64,000 nucleotides of DNA from Propionivibrio hellwigii (lineage in GTDB: Bacteria; Pseudomonadota; Gammaproteobacteria; Burkholderiales; Rhodocyclaceae). Location: NCBI RefSeq assembly GCF_041770905.1, contig NZ_JBEUWX010000002.1, forward strand, positions 1,846,350-1,910,349. Reading direction: 5' to 3'. Positions 52,131-58,461 of the stretch are shown in pieces (the stretch's first letter is position 1; every line of letters begins with the position of its first letter). The translations under genes were made by a program, and so were the position numbers. The notes below the pieces were generated by a model. It worked only from the letters and a program-made list of their open reading frames with translations, did no database searches and was not told where the DNA came from.

Positions 52131-52670
52131 GTTAGCGCGCGTTTTGTCCACGGCTGCGGGTTTTTTATCCAAAAAATTTTGATGCCGGTGGAATTTTTGG
52201 ACAAAAAAACATGCCGCGTTAAATAACGCTAAAGATGCTTCTAAAAAACACCCGTTTTGCGCAAAAACAACACCACGATTAACTGACCCGAATTACTCAA
52301 AAAATTACTGTAATCTAGACTGCTCTCTATGTACAATATCAACACGGTCGCAGCATAAAGGGGTTGGCGGCATATCCGCCCGCTCTCATGAGCAAGCCCT
52401 GCGCTGTCCGATGTCGGTCTAGGGACGGAGGAGCGCCTGTTGATACCACAGGTACCGACGCAAAGAAGCCCCATCCGGAGGGGTGAGCTGTCTAGACATT
52501 AATCCGCAACCTGCCAGCGGTAGGCAATGCGGTCGCCGACGAGCAATACGGCCTGGACTCGTCAAAGGCGTTGGGCGGCCGGTTTGAGGTTTTGCCAGAA
52601 GAGCAAAGCCAGGTATCAACAATAGGGGGCGCGCTTGACCGAAAGGTCAGCGTGCCATTGTTTTGCCCGG
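52131..52670. other. Junction region between host genes and prophage, no gene recognised
   Basis: The 540 bp after the truncated dctP include an inverted repeat TTTTGTCCA (52142-52150)/TGGACAAAA (52198-52206) in a very T/A-rich stretch, and a structured segment near 52400-52497 listed separately. Short frames are not convincing. It is the likely place of a prophage attachment or deletion junction, but the other end is outside the window. Confidence 0.5.
52400..52497 (+). ncRNA. Possible orphan right end of an IS200/IS605 element (omega-RNA-like) or other structured RNA
   Basis: The segment contains two nested hairpins: CCTGT...ACAGG at about 52436-52450, and CCCC...GGGG in GAAGCCCCATCCGGAGGGGT. 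It ends in GAGCTGTC. This order of upstream stems, GAAGCCCC hairpin and GGGGTGAG is reminiscent of the 3' end of tnpB-bearing IS605 elements, where the guide scaffold lies. No tnpB or tnpA frame remains nearby. The resemblance is from memory only, so another structured RNA is possible. Confidence 0.3.
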
Positions 52671-53192
52671 TTATTTGGCCTCATCGCCCGGCGGCACAGA
52701 CGCCAGCGCCGGGTTGCGCGTTATCCATGCCCAGGCAACGCAGCGCTCAAAATCACCCAGCCAGCCTACTGCATCCAGAAACATCGGCAGCGTCGGATGC
52801 AGCGCGACGGCGCACCAGGGCACAGACGGCATTTTGACCGCCTCCGCCGCGCCAAACATATCAACCATCATCCGCCATAGCGGCGCGGCCTCACGCGAGC
52901 GCTGGGCAATCCCCAGCGTCACGAGCGGCGCGAGGCGCTCACCGCGATAGGGTTGCCCTGCGATGTGAGGCCCCAACGGGCCGTAGACCGTAACCATCAC
53001 ACCTCGATCACGGAGCACATGCGCACTGTAATGCGCGAGCGCGGGCACGGGTAACGGCATCGGATTACCGCTCTCGATCGCCGCCGTCATCCACGGATGT
53101 AAGAGCGCCAACGTCTCGTCGCTCACCTCATCACGCGGCGACCGGCGGCAATGGCCGGTCGTCAGTGTGACGTGGTTGATGTAGTTACTCAT
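52671..53192 (-). CDS. Hypothetical prophage protein (173 aa)
   Basis: From ATG 53192 the product begins MSNYINHVTLTTGHCRRSPR and contains a long alpha-helical region with PLPVPALAHYSAHVLRDRGV, VTVYGPLGPHIAGQPYRGER and VPWCAVALHPTLPMFLDAVG. No domain was recognised. It overlaps the stop of the upstream gene by 8 nt, so both are probably translated together. It is the left-most recognisable gene of the prophage segment. Confidence 0.65.
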   Translation of the reverse strand: MSNYINHVTLTTGHCRRSPRDEVSDETLALLHPWMTAAIESGNPMPLPVPALAHYSAHVLRDRGVMVTVYGPLGPHIAGQPYRGERLAPLVTLGIAQRSREAAPLWRMMVDMFGAAEAVKMPSVPWCAVALHPTLPMFLDAVGWLGDFERCVAWAWITRNPALASVPPGDEAK

Positions 53193-53448
53193 GCGCCAGC
53201 GCAGCCTCGACCGCAGCGGCATCTAATGACCGCACGGCGCCGGCATTGATCTGGACGTATACGCCAATGGGCGTCCTGGCCAGGGCACCCGTGTCATATT
53301 TGCCCCGGGTTACTGTACCCAACACCTCCCAGTTACGGGGGAGAGGCTGAGAGTTATAGAGCCGCCACGGGCCGTTGCGGTCAATTGTGAACTTGTCCAT
53401 GTTGGATGGACGGCCGACAGGGCGCTTGACCCTAGGATGATTGACCAT
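53185..53448 (-). CDS. Small hypothetical prophage protein (87 aa)
   Basis: The start ATG at 53448 has GGGGAGA just upstream and gives MVNHPRVKRPVGRPSNMDKF, then RLYNSQPLPRNWEVLGTVTR and DTGALARTPIGVYVQINAGA. The basic RVKRPVGRPS segment is an AT-hook-like (GRP) motif, also seen in the 66-residue protein encoded at 54045-54245, so DNA binding is possible. It overlaps the genes on both sides. Confidence 0.6.
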   Translation of the reverse strand: MVNHPRVKRPVGRPSNMDKFTIDRNGPWRLYNSQPLPRNWEVLGTVTRGKYDTGALARTPIGVYVQINAGAVRSLDAAAVEAALAHE

Positions 53449-53614
53449 AAACAATCTCCCCGTCAGGGCATTTGACGCGCAGGTTGCGCCAACCCAAATT
53501 GGTCTCCAGCTCGCGCATCCCTGACAGCGCCTCATCAAGGCTCGCAAAATCCCCCTCCGGAATGTCCTCCCACTGATACTGGGTTTTTTGCTCGATACAG
53601 TACTCGTTTCTCAT
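53432..53614 (-). CDS. Small hypothetical prophage protein (60 aa)
   Basis: The 60-residue product MRNEYCIEQKTQYQWEDIPE has a good AGGAG site about 7 nt before its ATG and overlaps the next gene by 17 nt. It is acidic with a short beta-helix pattern (FASLDEALSGMRELETNLGW). It resembles small phage accessory proteins in size and place only. No function is proposed. Confidence 0.55.
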   Translation of the reverse strand: MRNEYCIEQKTQYQWEDIPEGDFASLDEALSGMRELETNLGWRNLRVKCPDGEIVYGQSS

Positions 53615-53623
53615 TTTTATCTC

Positions 53624-53965
53624 CTATTTGCGGTATGCGTGGCGCGCCTGGTTGAGAATATTCAGTCCGGCATTTTCTGCCAACGGGGTTCCAGCAACAA
53701 TTCCATGCCCACCCTGGCTAAAGCACAAGTAGCTGCTTTTGCGGTCAATCCACTCGCTAGCTCTCGCCTCGTCCATGAATGCCTGCAAATATTCGCGCAC
53801 GGCCTGACGGATTTCCTCCATCATTTCCGGCTCGTCGTCGTATTCGCGCTGGAGGTATTTATCGATTTCTGCCGTGATTACTGCAATGTTCGCCGCAGCT
53901 TTTTCGCGCAGGTCTTGTGCCCACGCAATCTGTTTTTGGCTGCCTGTCAGTTTGATATTGCTCAT
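53624..53965 (-). CDS. Hypothetical prophage protein (113 aa), MSN-type
   Basis: The product begins MSNIKLTGSQKQIAWAQDLR and is largely helical (AVITAEIDKYLQREYDDEPE, AVREYLQAFMDEARASEWID). An AGGAG site lies 8 nt upstream. The gene is preceded by a consensus promoter and leader that is repeated in front of the 146-residue gene at 54288-54728. The first residues MSNI are the same in both. The function is unknown. Confidence 0.65.
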   Translation of the reverse strand: MSNIKLTGSQKQIAWAQDLREKAAANIAVITAEIDKYLQREYDDEPEMMEEIRQAVREYLQAFMDEARASEWIDRKSSYLCFSQGGHGIVAGTPLAENAGLNILNQARHAYRK

Positions 53966-54065
53966 TTGTAATCTCCTGCCTGCTACCGGAGGCGTCGGCG
54001 GATAACAACGTGCTATCCATGACCGTAATTATATACACACAAAATTATTTGTCAACAGGTTTTTG
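53964..54065 (-). repeat. Duplicated promoter-leader cassette, copy 1
   Basis: On the minus strand it has TTGACA (54050-54055), 16 nt, TATAAT (54028-54033), then a leader with GGATAGCACG and CGCCTCCGGTAGCAGGCAGG before the start of the 113-residue gene. It is about 85-90 percent identical by eye to 54727-54843. The -35 region lies over the stop codon of the 66-residue gene. Confidence 0.8.
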
Positions 54066-54245
54066 CAAAATTTTTTGGATTTTTTGCGTCAGCGCTACCC
54101 TGATCCCGGCGCTGATGTTGCCGTCGCCCAGCGCTAGGGCAACATCTAGACTCTCGTCGTCCAGATAAACGTTGACGCGCCGACCGCCGATGATGGTCGG
54201 GCGGCCAACGCGGCGCTTGGTCGGACGCGTATGCGCATCACTCAT
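54045..54245 (-). CDS. Small predicted DNA-binding protein (66 aa)
   Basis: The product MSDAHTRPTKRRVGRPTIIG continues RRVNVYLDDESLDVALALGD and NISAGIRVALTQKIQKILQK. The strand (RVNVYLDDESL) plus two helices (NISAGIRVAL) resemble a ribbon-helix-helix repressor, preceded by an AT-hook-like KRRVGRPT. It may control the nearby duplicated promoters. A GGGAG site lies before the ATG, right after a CCCCGCCA/TGGCGGGG hairpin at 54260-54278. Confidence 0.65.
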   Translation of the reverse strand: MSDAHTRPTKRRVGRPTIIGGRRVNVYLDDESLDVALALGDGNISAGIRVALTQKIQKILQKPVDK

Positions 54246-54259
54246 TTACTTTCTCCCAG

Positions 54260-54278
54260 CCCCGCCAATCTGGCGGGG
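54260..54278 (-). promoter_or_regulatory. Short perfect hairpin before the RHH-like gene
   Basis: The 8-bp stem CCCCGCCA/TGGCGGGG with a 3-nt loop lies between the 146-residue gene stop and the ribosome site of the 66-residue gene. It has no T-run on the minus strand, so a translational or mRNA-processing role is more likely than termination. Confidence 0.45.
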
Positions 54279-54287
54279 CATTGACTA

Positions 54288-54728
54288 TTAGCTAAAAACC
54301 TGCTCAACCGCCCAGTACATACCAGCGTCTCCGGCCGATAGGAGCATGATGCGCGGGTCGGCAAACCATGTACAGCCATACAATTTAAGCGCCGCCTCGT
54401 AGGCCCCCCACGGGGTATCGCCCTCCGTGAGGCGGTACTCAAAATGGCTTATCGCTCCCGTCACATCTGCGTCATTAACAGCTGCACCAATGCGCAGCAG
54501 CGCACGGGCAACTGTGGCTGTAAAGTCGTTGGCGTTTGAAAGATTGTCCAAAAAATTATCGTGCTCTTTGAGCGTAGCCTCATCAGCTACGGACAGGTCG
54601 ATATTGTCAAAATCTATATCACTGTAGGATGTGACTGGGCGCGTATTATTATTTTTGTCATAAGCGGCCAAGATTTGGATGATTGCAGCATAGCCGTCTG
54701 CGGGGGTTTTGAGGGTGATGTTGCTCAT
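54288..54728 (-). CDS. Hypothetical prophage protein (146 aa)
   Basis: The product begins MSNITLKTPADGYAAIIQIL and is acidic, rich in Ala, Asp and Asn, with segments such as ADEATLKEHDNFLDNLSNAN and FTATVARALLRIGAAVNDAD. The gene follows copy 2 of the promoter-leader cassette with an AGGAGAG site. The family was not recognised. It is probably an accessory prophage gene expressed from its own promoter. Confidence 0.62.
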   Translation of the reverse strand: MSNITLKTPADGYAAIIQILAAYDKNNNTRPVTSYSDIDFDNIDLSVADEATLKEHDNFLDNLSNANDFTATVARALLRIGAAVNDADVTGAISHFEYRLTEGDTPWGAYEAALKLYGCTWFADPRIMLLSAGDAGMYWAVEQVFS

Positions 54729-54843
54729 TTTTGTCTCTCCTGCCTGCTACCGGAGGCGTCGGTGGATAACGATGTGCTATCCATGACCATAATTATATAC
54801 ACACATAATTATTTGTCAAGCGGTTTTTGCAAAAATTTTTAAT
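54727..54843 (-). repeat. Duplicated promoter-leader cassette, copy 2
   Basis: On the minus strand TTGACA (54814-54819) and TATAAT (54792-54797) are 16 nt apart, both hexamers perfect. The following leader shares GGATAGCAC and CGACGCCTCCGGTAGCAGG with copy 1. It drives the 146-residue gene and overlaps the 3' end of the D12 methyltransferase gene. Confidence 0.8.
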
Positions 54844-55690
54844 TTTTTTGTTGCAACGCATCAGCTGCCCGGGGTGAGATCCAGAGCATCTCCTGCCGGG
54901 TAAGATCGCCCGCCGTGCCAAATACGCGGGCGCGCCTTGTCACGCGCATCCAGCCTGCGAGCAGGTCGTTGTAGAGCTCCGACGGATAGCCACTGACAAG
55001 CGCCATCCCGCCGATGGCGCACAGGCGCTTGAGCAGCGCCTCGTGGTCAGCAACCGTCATCTCATGCGGGTAACGAGCCTCGCTGGTGCGTGTCTCGGGC
55101 AGGTAGGGTGGGTCAGCGTAAAACAACGTCTGCGGGCTGTCGTAGAGACTGACGAGACCGAGCGCTGGCCGATGCTCGATGATGACGTGCCGCAACCGGC
55201 GCGTAACAGCCGGTAGGCCTCGTCGGTAGTTGCGCCATGTCGCCGCCGGGCTACGCGTCCTGCCGGTGCGAAACGTTGCAGTTGATCGCCCGATGGCACG
55301 CGGATGGAACCCCATGCTGCTGCGCACGATAAGGCGGCGCGCCGTCTCGACCATATCCCGGCCGGATGTTGCAAACGCGGCCCGGTAAGCGCTGACACCG
55401 TAGGGCGTGCGCTGCAGCAGGCGCAGCAGACGGCGCATCCTGACCGGGTTGCGCAACACCCGATAGAGGATATCGATCTCGTCGCTGATGTCGTTGACGA
55501 CCTCAACCGGCGCGGGCGGCTTACTGAGCAGCACCGAGGCCGCGCCGCCGAACAGCTCGACGTAACAGTGGTGCGCCGGCAGATGCTCGACGACCCACGG
55601 CGCGATGCGCCATTTGCCGCCTAAATAATTAAGGATAGGATGCGTAATGCCATTGCGCCGAGGCGCGGATAATTTTTGTCTCATTTGCAA
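54839..55690 (-). CDS. D12-class N6-adenine DNA methyltransferase (Dam-like), prophage
   Basis: The 283-residue protein has HPILNYLGGKWRIAPWVVEH (motif I with GGK), VELFGGAASVLLSK (motif X-type) and the catalytic FYADPPYLPE (DPPY). This is the D12/Dam alpha class. Phage enzymes of this type methylate phage DNA against host restriction or regulate packaging. The target is unknown. The gene lies just beyond the tail genes on the same strand, and its end overlaps a consensus promoter for the next genes. Confidence 0.88.
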   Translation of the reverse strand: MQMRQKLSAPRRNGITHPILNYLGGKWRIAPWVVEHLPAHHCYVELFGGAASVLLSKPPAPVEVVNDISDEIDILYRVLRNPVRMRRLLRLLQRTPYGVSAYRAAFATSGRDMVETARRLIVRSSMGFHPRAIGRSTATFRTGRTRSPAATWRNYRRGLPAVTRRLRHVIIEHRPALGLVSLYDSPQTLFYADPPYLPETRTSEARYPHEMTVADHEALLKRLCAIGGMALVSGYPSELYNDLLAGWMRVTRRARVFGTAGDLTRQEMLWISPRAADALQQKN

Positions 55691-55785
55691 GCCTTTTTTG
55701 GTCCGTTAAAAACTGATAGGCTTGGCGCGCCGTGTGCACGGTGGCGGGCCTTGCCGGGCTTGCAGGTGCATCTGCATGTTCGGGG

Positions 55786-55816
55786 GATGCGTCGGCGCTC
55801 GCTACGCCGGCGCATC
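55786..55816 (-). terminator. Strong hairpin after the tail genes
   Basis: GATGCG/CGCATC and CGGCG/CGCCG arms pair around a short loop about 25 nt beyond the stop of the 394-residue tail protein. There is no clear T-run, so intrinsic termination is uncertain. Confidence 0.4.
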
Positions 55817-55838
55817 TCGCCCGTCTTATCTGTCGCCC

Positions 55839-57023
55839 CTACTTAACGCGCACACACCAACCTGGACCGGGCGAGGACTGTGCCCCCACAAAATCCGGCG
55901 TGCCGCCAAGCGTTGTCCCCAGATCGACGAGGCCGCCGACCGTCCCGGAAAAATTGGCAATCCAGCGATTGCCCGCGCGCGTGATCGTGCCAACGCCTGC
56001 CGTAGCACTTACGCCGGTGCGGCCGGTATAGACCTGGAGCGTGCCCCAGGTCTCACCGTGGTCAGCGCTCAACGTCACAAAATGCTCGCGCCCGGTATTG
56101 ACGGTGGCCACAATCGTCCCGGTATTATCGGCAGTGAGGCGCACCGCGCCCGGATCGACGAGACTAAACGGCGTAACGATACGGTCAAACTGGGTGAGGT
56201 TGGCAGAGCGATAGACACCTTGACTGGTGAGGAGCAGATAGTGGCTAAACGTGCTCACCACATCGAGCACCTGGGCATTTGCTGCCGCCCAGGGGATACG
56301 GCGAGTAATGTCCCATACGGCTGAGTGCGGGGCGGAGCTGTAGGCGATCTTGCCTGCGCCAGCCGAGTTGGAGGCGCCGCCAAACACAAACCCGGCGTTG
56401 CCGTAGGCGATGGCGTTGCACCGCTCCATGCCGACAGAGGTGTTGCTGCCACGCTCCCAGGTCTGCGATGGATCAGCGCTCCCGCAATAGACGAGCTCTC
56501 CAGCATTGCCGCGGAGCGATGCCGCCGCGACCCAATACACCGGCGAGGCGGTGATTGCCCGATAGGGCATACCGCCGCCGGTAATCGTGACCATGTTGAG
56601 CGCGCCGCCCCCCGGGCCGATCACGCCGATCCCCGATCCCATCGGTACGGCGATCTTGTCCATAACGGCATTGACTCCCGCCCGGCGCAGGTCGGCCGGG
56701 ACGCTCTGCGCGCCCGGATGCGCTGTCCATTGGCGCAGGTCGGTGCTGTAATAGCTCCTGTCGCCCGCAACAACCGCAACAAACATTGTGCCGACCTTGT
56801 GGTAGGTTACGGCACGATTGCCGACCCCTGCATTAACGCTCGTTGTGTCGTTGCCATAGACGCGCAGATACGGCGCGCGCCTAACGCTCTCCTCATACTC
56901 GCTGCTATAGGGCACGAGATCGCCGCAGCGCAGGTAATCATCGCTCGGCACGTCATAACTTAGTATCTGGCAGCCGACCGGCACGCCGGCGCCGCCCTGG
57001 ACAAATTGGCTTAATCTGCTCAT
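55839..57023 (-). CDS. Phage tail-tip or fibre protein with Asp-box
   Basis: From ATG 57023 (ATGA overlap with the upstream stop) the product is 394 residues beginning MSRLSQFVQGGAGVPVGCQI. It has several strand-rich repeats, for example MFVAVVAGDRSYYSTDLRQW, YLLLTSQGVYRSANLTQFDR and TLSADHGETWGTLQVYTGRT. The last contains a SxDxGxTW Asp-box, so a beta-propeller fold is likely. Such proteins often form receptor-binding or tail-fibre parts. The call is based on fold hints and position after other tail genes. Confidence 0.68.
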   Translation of the reverse strand: MSRLSQFVQGGAGVPVGCQILSYDVPSDDYLRCGDLVPYSSEYEESVRRAPYLRVYGNDTTSVNAGVGNRAVTYHKVGTMFVAVVAGDRSYYSTDLRQWTAHPGAQSVPADLRRAGVNAVMDKIAVPMGSGIGVIGPGGGALNMVTITGGGMPYRAITASPVYWVAAASLRGNAGELVYCGSADPSQTWERGSNTSVGMERCNAIAYGNAGFVFGGASNSAGAGKIAYSSAPHSAVWDITRRIPWAAANAQVLDVVSTFSHYLLLTSQGVYRSANLTQFDRIVTPFSLVDPGAVRLTADNTGTIVATVNTGREHFVTLSADHGETWGTLQVYTGRTGVSATAGVGTITRAGNRWIANFSGTVGGLVDLGTTLGGTPDFVGAQSSPGPGWCVRVK

Positions 57024-57574
57024 GCGATCCACCATCCTCTCGTTGCATCTAGATAGACAAACCGATACGTGATGCCACCCATATCAAGCTGCATCGCCTC
57101 GTCAAGCCTCATAACCTTGTGTCCACCGCCGTTAAACACGTTATCCGAGCGCATGTTGGCGGCGCTGATCCAGAGCACATCGCCCGTAGCGGCCTGCGCC
57201 GGGCCGGTCACAGTTGTTGCCGCATCAGCGGTCAGGACGTAATGCCCGTGCGCGATGGCGTTACAGGCCGTCGCGCTGACAAGGGTCGGCGGCAGCACCG
57301 TCTTGTTATTAGTTAGCGCCTTGAGGATCGCCTCGCTGTCGGGCATGCGCTCAAGCAGTGTCTTGATGCCCGCCTCGGCCTGCTGCGCCGATTTGGCGGC
57401 CGCCTCGGCCGATCCACTGGCCTTGCCTACCGCTGTATTGACAGCAGTAATCGCCTCGTTGACGTCCTCGGTCATCGCCGGCAGCGCCGCGACAAAATTA
57501 TCCGCGCGGTCGTAAAAACTTGTCGGATCACGCCGGGTCGGCGGGGTGGGTAAGGGTCTGATCGGTAGGGTCAT
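57020..57574 (-). CDS. Phage tail-fibre-like protein (184 aa)
   Basis: The product starts MTLPIRPLPTPPTRRDPTSF and then has a helical coiled-coil part (EDVNEAITAVNTAVGKASGS, AEAAAKSAQQAEAGIKTLLE) like tail-fibre stems, followed by a beta-rich C-terminus (HYVLTADAATTVTGPAQAAT, GGITYRFVYLDATRGWWIA). It is coupled to the genes on both sides by ATGA overlaps, so it belongs to the tail operon. The specific role is inferred. Confidence 0.68.
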   Translation of the reverse strand: MTLPIRPLPTPPTRRDPTSFYDRADNFVAALPAMTEDVNEAITAVNTAVGKASGSAEAAAKSAQQAEAGIKTLLERMPDSEAILKALTNNKTVLPPTLVSATACNAIAHGHYVLTADAATTVTGPAQAATGDVLWISAANMRSDNVFNGGGHKVMRLDEAMQLDMGGITYRFVYLDATRGWWIA

Positions 57575-58461
57575 ATGAGTCCTCGTATGGTCAGAGTGCA
57601 GTAGGAGATGGTCTTGTAAGCAATGTCGATCGCAAAATCATCGTACTTGCCGTAGATGACGAGCGATTGGTACAAATTTTTTGCGCCGACCCAGACAACC
57701 GGGGTGGCGCGCAGCTCGGCAACAAGCGTCTGGATGCGATCAACCTCACGCGAGGGGATGATCATGCGCACCTCGGCGCGCTTGGCCCACTCGCCGCGCG
57801 TTAAGCGCAGGCCGCCAAAGCCATCGTCCGAGACCTTGCTGTAGTCGGTGATACTGATCTTTGCCTCGCGCAGCACGCGCCCAAGGGGGGCGGACAGGCC
57901 CGCCGAAAGGAGACCGCAGGCAACATCGCCGCCCGGGCGTGAGATGACAACATCGAGCGTTGCGCTGCCCATCACCGGCAGATCGTCAAACACCACGTCC
58001 TGACGCTCGCGGATCGGCTCGTAAAAATAGTCGTACCATGAGGTGCCGCCCTCACAATCGACCATTGAGGCCGTGCGCTGATAGACGATCTCACTACCTG
58101 AGCGCATGATGACCTCGACCGAGGCGGCGCTGACATTGAGGAGCGCCAGTGTATTGATGCGCCCTGGGCGCAATGTGCATCTGATCTCGTTCTGCGCGCG
58201 CGTCTGTGTGCCGACGCGCGCATCAAACATGGCAAACCGGTTGGTCGCGCCGACCTCCGACCACCAGCTCTCCGAGCCAGGCGCAGTCGGATCGTGCCCG
58301 GCATTAGAGTCCTGCGCGCTCTGCCAGATGCGGTGATCCCTGATGCAGCGCCCCCCCTTGGCGTAGACGGTGGCGCTCACCCACTGCGGATGGTCATCCT
58401 CGGGGACGTTGGATGAGACGAGCTTGTCAGCGGTAATCGTTACCGGGCGGATCACGTCCAT
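57571..58461 (-). CDS. Phage tail protein (296 aa), probably distal
   Basis: The product begins MDVIRPVTITADKLVSSNVP with WVSATVYAKGGRCIRDHRIW, a carbohydrate-binding-like start seen in tail proteins, and ends SLVIYGKYDDFAIDIAYKTI. It directly follows the tape-measure gene (shared base TGATG), the position of distal tail or tail-tip proteins in siphophages. No catalytic motif was seen. It is classed as a tail protein by context. Confidence 0.65.
   Translation of the reverse strand: MDVIRPVTITADKLVSSNVPEDDHPQWVSATVYAKGGRCIRDHRIWQSAQDSNAGHDPTAPGSESWWSEVGATNRFAMFDARVGTQTRAQNEIRCTLRPGRINTLALLNVSAASVEVIMRSGSEIVYQRTASMVDCEGGTSWYDYFYEPIRERQDVVFDDLPVMGSATLDVVISRPGGDVACGLLSAGLSAPLGRVLREAKISITDYSKVSDDGFGGLRLTRGEWAKRAEVRMIIPSREVDRIQTLVAELRATPVVWVGAKNLYQSLVIYGKYDDFAIDIAYKTISYCTLTIRGLI

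Noticed and set aside
52131..55838. Diversity-generating retroelement or retron at the prophage edge
   Set aside because: No reverse-transcriptase frame or template/variable repeat pair was found in the visible part of the prophage.
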